Positions 14,586 through 21,332 of a stretch of DNA of 24,492 nucleotides are shown in pieces (the first letter of the stretch is position 1; each line of letters starts with the position of its first letter). Under the pieces are notes generated by a model. It searched no databases. It was not told where the DNA came from and saw nothing but the letters and a program-made list of their open reading frames with translations. The DNA is from Candidatus Omnitrophota bacterium. GTDB taxonomy: Bacteria > Omnitrophota > Gorgyraeia > Aquiviventales > Aquiviventaceae. The DNA lies in the NCBI GenBank assembly GCA_016198915.1, contig JACQHS010000104.1, forward strand, positions 1-24,492. Reading direction: 5' to 3'. Both the position numbers and the translations under genes were made by a program.

Positions 14586-15169
14586 CTTCGGCGATGGAAA
14601 GCCTGGGACAGCTTGAGGAAATTCCTCAAGAGATCCTTGCCGACCGAGGTGAGGATCGATTCCGGATGGAACTGCACGCCATAGACCGGAAACCGCCGAT
14701 GCTCCAGGCCCATGATTTCCCGCTCCTTCGTCCACGCGGTCACCGCCAGCGGATCCGGCAGTGTTTCGCGTTTGACGATGAGGGAATGGTAGCGGGTGGC
14801 CTCGAACGGGTCCGGCAGTCCGGCGAACAAGTGGGTCTTCGTGTGGTAGATGCGCGACGTCTTGCCGTGCATCGGGCGCTGAGCGCGCACCACGTCGCCG
14901 CCGAACACTTCCCCGATGCACTGATGGCCCAGGCACACGCCGAGGATGGGGATCGTGCCCGCGAACGTCTTGATGAGCTCATTCGAAATCCCCGCGTCCG
15001 ACGGCCGGCCAGGGCCCGGGGAGATGACGATGCTGGAGGGCGCCAGGCGCTTGATCGCCGGGACCGTGACCGCATCGTTGCGTTTGACGATGAGCTTCTG
15101 GCCCAGCTCGCCCAAGTATTGGACGAGGTTGTAAGTAAAACTATCATAATTGTCGATCATTAAAATCAT
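14582..15169 (-). CDS. trpG: Anthranilate synthase component II (glutamine amidotransferase)
   Basis: A 195-residue class I amidotransferase that supplies ammonia to TrpE. The catalytic triad is intact: Cys79 in GVCLGHQ, with His168 and Glu170 in FHPES. The N-terminus MIDNYDSFTYNLVQYL and the ISPGPGRPSDAG segment are typical of TrpG/PabA. The same protein may also serve 4-amino-4-deoxychorismate synthase (PabA), as in B. subtilis; no pabB is in the window. The ATG at 15169 overlaps the trpE stop as ATGA, and the stop overlaps trpD the same way, so the three are probably translated as a coupled unit. Confidence 0.95.
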   Translation of the reverse strand: MILMIDNYDSFTYNLVQYLGELGQKLIVKRNDAVTVPAIKRLAPSSIVISPGPGRPSDAGISNELIKTFAGTIPILGVCLGHQCIGEVFGGDVVRAQRPMHGKTSRIYHTKTHLFAGLPDPFEATRYHSLIVKRETLPDPLAVTAWTKEREIMGLEHRRFPVYGVQFHPESILTSVGKDLLRNFLKLSQAFHRRR

Positions 15170-16701
15170 GCGCGTCCGTGCCTGCGTGCCTGCGTGCCTG
15201 CGTTCAACCCTTGTTCAGCCAGTTCGATGGCTTTCAACATGCCTTTGGCCTTAGTGAGCGTCTCCTGATACTCGCGCACCGGCTGGGAGTCGGCGACGAT
15301 GCCAGCGCCGGCCTGGACATAGGCGCGGCCGCCCGTCATGAGGACTGTCCGGATCGTGATGCCGGTGTCGAGGTTGCCGGAGAAACTCAGATACCCGACC
15401 GCGCCGGCGTAGGGGCCGCGCGCCGTCGGCTCAAGCTCCGCAATGATCTCCATCGCACGCACTTTGGGGGCTCCGGACACCGTGCCGGCCGGGAAGGTCG
15501 CGCGCAGCACGTCATACGCGCTTCGGCCAGGCCGCAAGGCGCCGGTCACGCTGCTCACCAGGTGCAGCACATGGGAATACGGCTCGACCGTCATGAATTC
15601 CGGCGTCTTCACGCTGCCGGATTTGGCGACGCGGCCTAGGTCGTTGCGTCCCAGGTCCACCAGCATCAGGTGCTCAGCGCGTTCCTTGGGGCTGCGCCGC
15701 ATCTGCTCGGCCAGCCGCGCGTCGTCCGCCTCGGTCCGCCCGCGCGGACGGGTGCCGGCAATGGGCCGCGTTTCCAGACGCCCGCCTTCGCAGCGCACCA
15801 GCATCTCCGGGGAGGAGCCGGCCAGGCTCATCCCGCCCAGGCGCAGGAAGAACATGTACGGCGAGGGGTTGAGCGACCGCAACGCGCGGTAGACGTCGAA
15901 CGGCTCGCACGACAGCGGCCGCTGCAACCGCTGGGAGAGCACCACCTGGATGATGTCGCCGTCGCGCAGATAGGCTTTGGCGCGCTGCACCATCCGCGCG
16001 TACTGCGCGCGGCTCACGTTCGACCGCACCGCTGGACTCCTCCGGCCGGCCCGGCGGCGACGTGAGGGCACCGAGCCGCGGAGTGCTGCGGCCATGGCCT
16101 CAATGCGCCGCACCGCATCGCGGTAGACCGCCCCTGGGCGGCCGTCGCGCGTGAAGGCGTTCACGACCAGGAGCACCTTGTGCCGGGCATGGTCAAACAC
16201 CACCATGCTGTCGGCCAGCATGAGCAGGATGTCCGGCACGTGCAGGTCGTTTATCCGGTGCGGCGGCAGGCGCTCGAGGAACCGCACCATGTCGTAGCCC
16301 CAGTAGCCCACGAGGCCGCCGCAGAAACGCGGCAGCTCGGGTGCCGGCACCGGCCGAAACGGCGCCATGAGCCGCTCGAGTTCCCTCAAGGGATCGGTGC
16401 GGGTTTCGAACCGGCGCACCACCGCCCGCCCGGCCCAGCGCACATCCGTGATCTCGATGTGCCGCCCGAGGCTGGTGAACACGAGCCGCGGCCGGCTGCC
16501 GAGGAAGGAGTACCGCGCGACCTTCTCCTTGCCTTCCACGGATTCAAGCAGGAAGCTGAACCGGCCGCCGTCAAGCTTCTGGAAAGCGGTCACCGGCGTC
16601 TCGACGTCGGCCATCACCTCGGCCCACACCGGCACGACGGTCCCCCGCCGGGCCAGGCGTGCGAAATCCGCAGCCGTCGGGTGGATCAGGAGCCGGCTCA
16701 T
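15166..16701 (-). CDS. trpE: Anthranilate synthase component I
   Basis: A 511-residue chorismate-utilising enzyme that makes anthranilate with ammonia from TrpG. Conserved blocks are LESVEGKEKVARYSFLG near residue 52 (the LLES region of tryptophan feedback binding), SPEMLVRCEGG, TRPIAGTRPRG, DLGRNDLGRVAKSGSV, TFPAGTVSGAPKVRAMEII, and the C-terminal QAGAGIVADSQP. The ATG at 16701 overlaps the hisI stop as ATGA, joining the his and trp gene sets. The last dozen residues (NAGTQARRHGRA) are encoded by an 8-base tandem repeat and are not part of the conserved fold. PabB is excluded with fair confidence by the adjacent TrpG and TrpD. Confidence 0.96.
   Translation of the reverse strand: MSRLLIHPTAADFARLARRGTVVPVWAEVMADVETPVTAFQKLDGGRFSFLLESVEGKEKVARYSFLGSRPRLVFTSLGRHIEITDVRWAGRAVVRRFETRTDPLRELERLMAPFRPVPAPELPRFCGGLVGYWGYDMVRFLERLPPHRINDLHVPDILLMLADSMVVFDHARHKVLLVVNAFTRDGRPGAVYRDAVRRIEAMAAALRGSVPSRRRRAGRRSPAVRSNVSRAQYARMVQRAKAYLRDGDIIQVVLSQRLQRPLSCEPFDVYRALRSLNPSPYMFFLRLGGMSLAGSSPEMLVRCEGGRLETRPIAGTRPRGRTEADDARLAEQMRRSPKERAEHLMLVDLGRNDLGRVAKSGSVKTPEFMTVEPYSHVLHLVSSVTGALRPGRSAYDVLRATFPAGTVSGAPKVRAMEIIAELEPTARGPYAGAVGYLSFSGNLDTGITIRTVLMTGGRAYVQAGAGIVADSQPVREYQETLTKAKGMLKAIELAEQGLNAGTQARRHGRA
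15178..15203 (-). repeat. 8-base tandem repeat at the 3' end of trpE
   Basis: Three copies of CGTGCCTG (plus strand) in direct tandem, ending in a partial copy. It encodes the poorly conserved C-terminal tail of TrpE and lies within 9 bases of the trpE stop/trpG start overlap. Because the unit is 8 bases, gain or loss of one copy would shift the reading frame ahead of the trpG start. Confidence 0.8.
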
Positions 16702-17126
16702 CCGCGCCGATAGACCTTGGGGGGATCAAAGACGCGACGGCCGACGGTCTTGAGGGTCCCCCGCGGCGTCAGCCGGCGGAAATAACACGTGAAGTAGCCC
16801 GCGTGGCAGGCCGCGACGCGCTGGTCTACCAGCAGCACCAGCGACTTGCCTTCGCAGTCCACGGCGAGCTCGCGGATGCGCTGGATGTGACCCGAAGTCT
16901 CGCCCTTCTGCATCAACCGGTTCTGCGACCGGCGGAACAGGTAGACCGTCCCGGTGGCCAAGCTCTTGTTGAGCGCGGCCTCATTGAGATAGCACAGCGT
17001 GAGGACTTGCCGGCTCTTGCGGTCCTGAATCACTGTTGGGATCAATCCCTGGTCGTTAAACTTCAGGACTTTGATCAGCGCGGCGGATTTGAGATTTTGG
17101 ATTTTGGATTTTCGATCACTGGTCAT
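16698..17126 (-). CDS. hisI: Phosphoribosyl-AMP cyclohydrolase
   Basis: A 142-residue enzyme that opens the adenine ring of PR-AMP, the third step of histidine synthesis. The three zinc cysteines are present: Cys91, Cys107 (ACHAG) and Cys114 (FTCYF). The usual Mg-binding D-x-D-x-D is changed to Asp90-Cys-Glu92-Gly-Lys94. There is no HisE domain, so the pyrophosphohydrolase step must be encoded elsewhere. The first 14 residues (RKSKIQNLKSA) come from an AAAATCCA-type repeat. The start at 17126 is supported by its ATGA overlap with hisF despite the repeat. The stop overlaps trpE the same way. Confidence 0.93.
   Translation of the reverse strand: MTSDRKSKIQNLKSAALIKVLKFNDQGLIPTVIQDRKSRQVLTLCYLNEAALNKSLATGTVYLFRRSQNRLMQKGETSGHIQRIRELAVDCEGKSLVLLVDQRVAACHAGYFTCYFRRLTPRGTLKTVGRRVFDPPKVYRRG
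17085..17114 (-). repeat. AAAATCCA-type repeat at the start of hisI
   Basis: The minus strand reads AAAATCCAAAATCCAAAATC followed by TCAAATCC, an A-rich tandem of a 7-base unit in a GC-rich setting. It encodes residues about 5-14 of HisI, ahead of the first conserved strand (LIKVLKFNDQGLIP). Confidence 0.7.
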
Positions 17127-17914
17127 GGTCGCACGGCGACTCCTTGAGCCGCTAAGTACCGTTTCACATCCGCCATGGAGAGCTCGCCGAAATGAAACAA
17201 CGAGGCGGCGAGGGCGGCATCCGCTCCGGCGGCGGTCAGCGCCTCACGGAAATGCTCAGGCGTCCCCGCCCCACCTGAGGCGATGACCGGAATGCCGACT
17301 GCGCTCGCGACGGCGCGCGTCAGCTCCACGTCGTAGCCCCGCTTCGTTCCGTCGCGGTCCATGCTGGTTACGAGGATCTCGCCGGCTCCGCGCCGCTCTG
17401 CTTCCTTCGCCCACTCGACCGCATCTTTTCCTGTCGGGGTGCGCCCTCCGTGGGTGTAGACTTCCCATCGGGACTGCCCAGGACCACTGACCACTGACCA
17501 CTGACCACTGACCGCTCGCTTGGCGTCGATCGCTACAACGATGCACTGGCACCCAAACCGCTCTGAGGCCTCGCTGATGAACTCAGGTCGCTCTACTGCG
17601 CTCGTGTTGATCGACACCTTATCCGCCCCGGCGGACAGCAGCGCCCGGATATCCTCCACGGTCCGGATGCCGCCGCCGACGGTCACCGGCATGAACGCAA
17701 CGGCCGCGGTCTTTGCCACCACGTCCAGAATGATCGGCCGCTGCTCGTGGCTCGCGGTGATGTCAAGAAAGACCAGCTCATCCGCTCCGGCGTCATTATA
17801 CGCCTTGGCTGCCTCGACCGGGTCGCCGGCATCCCGCAGGCTCACGAACTTGACGCCTTTGACCACGCGCCCCTTATCGACGTCCAAGCACGGGATGATC
17901 CGTTTGGCCAGCAT
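17123..17914 (-). CDS. hisF: Imidazole glycerol phosphate synthase cyclase subunit
   Basis: A 263-residue TIM barrel that uses ammonia from HisH to turn PRFAR into imidazole glycerol phosphate and AICAR. Catalytic Asp11 (PCLDVDKGRVVKG) and Asp130 (VVAIDAKR) are at their usual numbers; VGGGIRTVEDI and SGGAGTPEHF are the phosphate sites. Between AIDAKR and WEVYTHGGR, where normal HisF has a loop of a few residues, about 15 extra residues (roughly 134-148, AVSGQWSVVSGPGQS) are encoded by four tandem copies of a 7-base repeat. The frame is kept. The ATG at 17914 directly follows the hisA stop (TAGATG), and the TGA overlaps hisI as ATGA. Confidence 0.96.
   Translation of the reverse strand: MLAKRIIPCLDVDKGRVVKGVKFVSLRDAGDPVEAAKAYNDAGADELVFLDITASHEQRPIILDVVAKTAAVAFMPVTVGGGIRTVEDIRALLSAGADKVSINTSAVERPEFISEASERFGCQCIVVAIDAKRAVSGQWSVVSGPGQSRWEVYTHGGRTPTGKDAVEWAKEAERRGAGEILVTSMDRDGTKRGYDVELTRAVASAVGIPVIASGGAGTPEHFREALTAAGADAALAASLFHFGELSMADVKRYLAAQGVAVRP
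17483..17513 (-). repeat. GGTCAGT-family tandem repeat inside hisF
   Basis: Four exact copies of ACCACTG (plus strand, 17483-17510) plus a partial fifth. On the minus strand they read as GGTCAGT/CAGTGGT units translated as SGQWSVVSG. Related arrays lie at 18923-18957 (inside hisH) and 19286-19373 (between hisB and hisH). Confidence 0.85.
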
Positions 17915-18637
17915 CTAGGCGAGCGCGATAATCGCTTGACGCACATCGATAGCGCCCTCATAGAGCGCTTTGCCCACGATTGCGCCGATGACACCGCGCG
18001 GTTCCAGCGCCTTGAGCTTCCGGAGATCCTCAATTGACGCAATCCCCCCCGAGGCGATGAGCTGCTGCACGCCCACGTCCAGCACCTCGCCCAGCAGCGC
18101 AAGATTCGGACCCTGGAGCATCCCGTCACGGCTGACATCGGTGCAGATGATCGTTTCTACGCCCAGCCTCATGACGCTGCGCGCCAGCGCCGAGGGCGTC
18201 AGCGTCGTCGAGGAAACCCACCCGCGCGAGACCACCTGGCCGCCTTTGGCGTCAATCGCAACCGCGATCTTGCGGCCGTAGCGGTCGGCGGCTTGCTGGA
18301 CGAATTCCGGATCTTCGCACGCTTTCGTGCCCAGCACCACACGCGCGGCACCTGAGCCGAGCGCCTGCGACAATGTCTCCTTGGTCCGGATGCCGCCGGA
18401 AAGCTCCACGTTGACGCGGCAGGCCTCGATGATCCGCCGCGCGACCGGCAGGTTGGTGTACGTCCCGTCGAACGCTCCGTTCAAGTCAACGACGTGCAGC
18501 CAGCTCGCCCCGGCCTCAGTCCACCGCCGGGCCTCCCCCACTGGGTCCTTGGAGTACACCTTCACCGCCTCCCGGCGGCCCTGCTCCAAGCGAACGACTT
18601 GACCATCCAGTAAATCAATCGCGGGAATAACAATCAT
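17915..18637 (-). CDS. hisA: ProFAR isomerase (HisA), possibly PriA-like
   Basis: A 240-residue TIM barrel catalysing the Amadori rearrangement of ProFAR to PRFAR. Catalytic Asp8 (IPAIDLLDGQVVRL) and Asp129 (VAIDAKGG) are present. HVVDLNGAFDG, ELSGGIRTKETL, VVLGTKA and TDVSRDGMLQGPN follow, all usual for HisA. It starts one base after the hisH stop (TGACATG); the open extension upstream of 18637 is inside hisH. It ends directly against hisF. Since trpF was not found here, a dual HisA/TrpF role like actinobacterial PriA is conceivable, but nothing in the sequence proves it. Confidence 0.96.
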   Translation of the reverse strand: MIVIPAIDLLDGQVVRLEQGRREAVKVYSKDPVGEARRWTEAGASWLHVVDLNGAFDGTYTNLPVARRIIEACRVNVELSGGIRTKETLSQALGSGAARVVLGTKACEDPEFVQQAADRYGRKIAVAIDAKGGQVVSRGWVSSTTLTPSALARSVMRLGVETIICTDVSRDGMLQGPNLALLGEVLDVGVQQLIASGGIASIEDLRKLKALEPRGVIGAIVGKALYEGAIDVRQAIIALA

Positions 18638-18638
18638 G

Positions 18639-19283
18639 TCAAACGTCGATGAAGTTCTTGAGCAACCGCAGCCCCAGAGCCTGGCTCTTCTCCGGGTGGA
18701 ACTGCGTCGCGAAGAGCCGGCCCTCCCAAACCATGGAGGCGAACCGCTCGCCGTACTCGGTTTCGAGTGCCACGACCGACCGGTCCTGCGGCGCCCCGTA
18801 GTACGAGTGCACGAAGTAGAAGAAACTCTTATCCGGGATTCCACTGAGCAACGGACATTCTCCTTGTCGCTTGTCGCTTGTCGCTTGTCGCTGCACTTGA
18901 TTCCATCCCATGTGCGGGATTTTCAGTGATGAGTGGTCAGTGGTCGGTGATGAGTGAAAGGCAAACCGTTTCACGGCACCGCGCAGCAGACCGAGTCCCG
19001 CCGCATCTCCCTCCTCACTGTGCTCGAACAACAGCTGCAGACCCAGGCAAATGCCAAGATACGGCTTGCCCCCGCCGATCACGGTCTTGATCGGCTCCAC
19101 TAATTGTCGACGTTTCAGTTCGTCCATCGCAGCACCAAACGCCCCCACCCCAGGCAGGATCACCTTGGAGGCCGCGGCCACCTCGTTGGGGTCGCTGGAG
19201 ACGCGCACCGAGGCCCCCAGAGACTCCAACGCCTTGGAGACGCTGCGCAGATTGCCCATGCCGTAATCAATGACGACAATCAT
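18639..19283 (-). CDS. hisH: Imidazole glycerol phosphate synthase glutaminase subunit
   Basis: A 214-residue class I amidotransferase that feeds ammonia to HisF. The triad is intact: Cys79 (GICLGLQ), with His196 and Glu198 (FHPEKS). The N-terminus IDYGMGNLRSVSKALE and LPGVGAFG are typical. Two stretches look inserted: residues about 108-120 (HSSPTTDHSSL) before the conserved IPHMGWNQV, and about 131-142 (QRQATSDKRQGE) just after it. Each is encoded by a different repeat family and each keeps the frame, so the protein may still fold. The ATG at 19283 follows an 87-base gap filled by repeats; no Shine-Dalgarno sequence is obvious. Confidence 0.95.
   Translation of the reverse strand: MIVVIDYGMGNLRSVSKALESLGASVRVSSDPNEVAAASKVILPGVGAFGAAMDELKRRQLVEPIKTVIGGGKPYLGICLGLQLLFEHSEEGDAAGLGLLRGAVKRFAFHSSPTTDHSSLKIPHMGWNQVQRQATSDKRQGECPLLSGIPDKSFFYFVHSYYGAPQDRSVVALETEYGERFASMVWEGRLFATQFHPEKSQALGLRLLKNFIDV
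18863..18892 (-). repeat. AGCGACA-family tandem repeat inside hisH
   Basis: Four exact tandem copies of CTTGTCG (plus strand, 18863-18890), translated in frame as ATSDKRQ within HisH, two residues after the conserved MGWNQV motif. Same family and orientation as the intergenic arrays at 8211-8240 and 11692-11721. Confidence 0.85.
18923..18957 (+). repeat. GGTCAGT-family repeat inside hisH, opposite orientation
   Basis: The plus strand reads CAGTGATGAGTGGTCAGTGG followed by TCGGTGATGAGTG, an imperfect array of the family seen in hisF but in the other orientation. It is translated as SSPTTDHSSL just ahead of the conserved IPHMGWNQV segment of HisH. Confidence 0.75.
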
Positions 19284-19285
19284 GC

Positions 19286-19373
19286 GAGTGATTAGTGATC
19301 AGTGGTTAGTGGTCACTGACAAGTGGGAGTGGCATGAGCGCACTATCCACTAATCACTAACCACTGACCACTA
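19286..19373. repeat. Inverted GGTCAGT-family arrays between hisB and hisH
   Basis: Two facing arrays of the AGTGGTCAGTGGTTAGTG type fill the whole gap. A perfect 13-base inverted repeat pairs 19299-19311 with 19355-19367, and neighbouring units can pair imperfectly, so a long hairpin or cruciform is possible. The array begins inside the hisB TAG stop codon (TTAGTGGTCAG on the minus strand). It may act as a processing or pausing site between hisB and hisH; no promoter with both boxes was found. Confidence 0.8.
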
Positions 19374-19976
19374 AAGTCTGCCTTTGGAGGAAGGAACTCC
19401 CTTCACACGGCGATTGAGCCGAGTGGCCTGCTCCAGCGCGCGGCCCAGCGCCTTGAACACCGCCTCGCAGGTGTGGTGGAAGTCACCGCCGGCAAAGATG
19501 TCCACGTGAATGGTGGTTTTGGATGTCCTCGCGAACGATTCCAGGAAGTGCTCCGCATCGCCCCACTGGTAGGCGCTGCGCGAGCCCGTCGGGTGCTTCG
19601 CGACCTTGGAGCCCCGGGCATGCCGCACGACGATCTTGGGCCGCCCGGAAAAATCCAGGACCACCCGGGCCAGCGCCTCCTCCATCGGCACATAGGAGAC
19701 CCCGAACCGGGCGATCCCCCGGCGAGCGCCCAGCGCCTCATCAAAGGCCTGGCCGAGCACGAGGCCCAGATCCTCGTTCGTGTGGTGCAGATCCACGTCC
19801 AAGTCCCCTTTCGCATGCACCGTCAGGTCGAACACCCCGTGGGTGCCCAACAGGGTGAGCATGTGATCAAGAAATGGGATCCCGGTCTTCACCAACGTCT
19901 TGCCCTTCCCGTCGAGGTTGAGGCTCGCACGAATCGTGGTTTCTTTCGTGTTGCGTGCGACGGCCGCTCGTCTCAT
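19371..19976 (-). CDS. hisB: Imidazoleglycerol-phosphate dehydratase
   Basis: A 201-residue monofunctional dehydratase converting imidazole glycerol phosphate to imidazole acetol phosphate. The metal-binding histidine motifs are complete: LDHMLTLLGTHGVFDLTVHAKGDL, HHTNEDLGLVLGQA, and the mirror copy FHHTCEAVFKALGRAL. There is no N-terminal histidinol-phosphatase domain. The C-terminus VPSSKGRL fits the IPSTKG ending of the family, and the stop codon is the first base triplet of a repeat array. The ATG at 19976 overlaps the hisD stop as ATGA. Confidence 0.96.
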   Translation of the reverse strand: MRRAAVARNTKETTIRASLNLDGKGKTLVKTGIPFLDHMLTLLGTHGVFDLTVHAKGDLDVDLHHTNEDLGLVLGQAFDEALGARRGIARFGVSYVPMEEALARVVLDFSGRPKIVVRHARGSKVAKHPTGSRSAYQWGDAEHFLESFARTSKTTIHVDIFAGGDFHHTCEAVFKALGRALEQATRLNRRVKGVPSSKGRL

Positions 19977-21193
19977 GTGAGGCGCGCCTTTACCGCGTCG
20001 AAGTGGCGCGGCAAGCCCTCGATGGCGGTCAGCCGCTCCAGCGGCTCCCGGAACCGCTCCAAGGCCTTCTTGGTGTAACTGATGACGTGCGTGCGGCGGA
20101 TAAAATCGTCAATCCCCAGCCCGGAAAACGCCCGGGCCGCACCCCCGGTCGGCAGCACGTGGCTGGGACCGGCGATGTAGTCGCCGACGGTCACCGGCGA
20201 GTACGGCCCAAGGAAGATCGCGCCCGCGTGCGTAATCCGCCGGGCGAGCTTCAGCGGCTGGCGCACCATGATCTCCAGGTGTTCCGGAGCCAGGCGGTTG
20301 GCGACCTCCACCGCCTCATCAAGATTCTTCACGACGACGCAATAGCCCCGAGGAATCTGGGTCCGTGCCAGCTTGGCTAGCGCCTTGGACGTCGTAATCA
20401 AAAATCCCAAGCCTCCGGCGTGCTCGGTTTCTCCCAAGAGGTCCGCGAGCACGTACTGGGCATTCGAGGAGCGGTTGGCAATCACTGCGATCTCCGACGG
20501 GCCGGCAATCGTATCCACATCCACGAAGCCGAAGACCTGGCGCTTGGCCTCGGCGACGAACGCGTTGCCAGGTCCCACGATTTTATCCACCTTGGCGATA
20601 CTCTTCGTCCCAAACGCCATCGCCGCAATCGCCTGCGCCCCCCCGATGCGGTAGACCTCATCGACATCGAGGAGGCTGGCCACCGCCAGGATGTGCGGAT
20701 CCACGCTGCCATCCTTCCTCGGCGGGGTGGCCAAGATGACGCGCTTGACGCCGGCGCGCTTGGCTGGGATGACCGTCATGTAGACGGTGGACACCAGGCT
20801 CGCCGTCCCGCCCGGGATATACACCCCCACCCGCTCCAGCGGATCGAATTTCTCGCCAAGCACGACGCCGTCGCCGTCCACCATCTTCACCGGCTTGAGG
20901 CGCGGCCGGCCGTAGAACGCGTTGACGTTCTGGATCGCGCTCTTCAACTGCAGGGCGAATTTCGGATCGAGATGCTGAAACGCTCCGGAGATTTCCGCCT
21001 CGGTGACGCGCAGCTGCCGAGCCGTGAGGCGCACCCGATCGAAGCGGCGCGTATACCGCAGAAGCGCATCGTCGCCGCGCGTGTGCACGTCGTCGAGGAC
21101 TTGCCGAACGGTTGCCTCGACCCGCCGCTTGCGCGCCAGCTGGCGGCTGCAGAGCCGCTGCCACTCCTGGCTATTGGTAGAAATAATCTTCAT
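19973..21193 (-). CDS. hisD: Histidinol dehydrogenase
   Basis: A 406-residue NAD-dependent enzyme that oxidises histidinol twice to histidine. VGVYIPGGTASLVSTVYM, DKIVGPGNAFVAEAKR, DTIAGPSEIAVIA, APEHLEIM (Glu304 and His305), GDYIAGPSHVLPT (zinc-ligand Asp338) and the late His397 are present. The zinc-ligand motif usually read as Q-A-E-H-D is here E255-T-E-H258-A, so Gln is replaced by Glu. The start is the ATG at 21193; a longer frame upstream (with SSKHQFPNTTFGAWNLELG) is translated repeat. The 139-base gap from alaS is filled by an inverted repeat. The stop overlaps hisB as ATGA. Confidence 0.95.
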   Translation of the reverse strand: MKIISTNSQEWQRLCSRQLARKRRVEATVRQVLDDVHTRGDDALLRYTRRFDRVRLTARQLRVTEAEISGAFQHLDPKFALQLKSAIQNVNAFYGRPRLKPVKMVDGDGVVLGEKFDPLERVGVYIPGGTASLVSTVYMTVIPAKRAGVKRVILATPPRKDGSVDPHILAVASLLDVDEVYRIGGAQAIAAMAFGTKSIAKVDKIVGPGNAFVAEAKRQVFGFVDVDTIAGPSEIAVIANRSSNAQYVLADLLGETEHAGGLGFLITTSKALAKLARTQIPRGYCVVVKNLDEAVEVANRLAPEHLEIMVRQPLKLARRITHAGAIFLGPYSPVTVGDYIAGPSHVLPTGGAARAFSGLGIDDFIRRTHVISYTKKALERFREPLERLTAIEGLPRHFDAVKARLT

Positions 21194-21197
21194 AGAA

Positions 21198-21330
21198 ATC
21201 ACCAAGCACCAAATCCCAAATTCCAAATAAATTCCAAGCTCCAAATTCCAAGCTCCAAACGTCGTGTTTGGAAATTGGTGCTTGGAGCTTGGTGCTTGTT
21301 TGGTGCTTGGGATTTGGAATTTGGTGCTTT
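21198..21330. repeat. Inverted CCAAGCACCAAAT-type repeat between alaS and hisD
   Basis: The left half carries CACCAAGCACCAAATCCCAA and several CCAAGCTCCAAA units; the right half carries their complements (TTGGAGCTTGG, TTGGTGCTTGG). Perfect pairings include 21234-21244 with 21282-21292 (11 bases) and a central 7-base stem, TCCAAAC at 21254-21260 with GTTTGGA at 21266-21272, closing a five-base loop. The AT-richness contrasts with the flanking genes. It starts two bases after the alaS stop and ends just before the hisD start. Confidence 0.85.
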
Positions 21331-21332
21331 CG

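Noticed and set aside
14586..14936. 117-residue N-terminal extension of TrpD as a fusion
   Set aside because: It is out-of-frame reading of trpG with no similarity to an amidotransferase; the ATGA junction at 14582-14585 marks the true start.
17483..17513. Tandem repeats as a possible CRISPR array
   Set aside because: Units are 7 bases with no spacers, lie inside hisF, and no cas gene is present.
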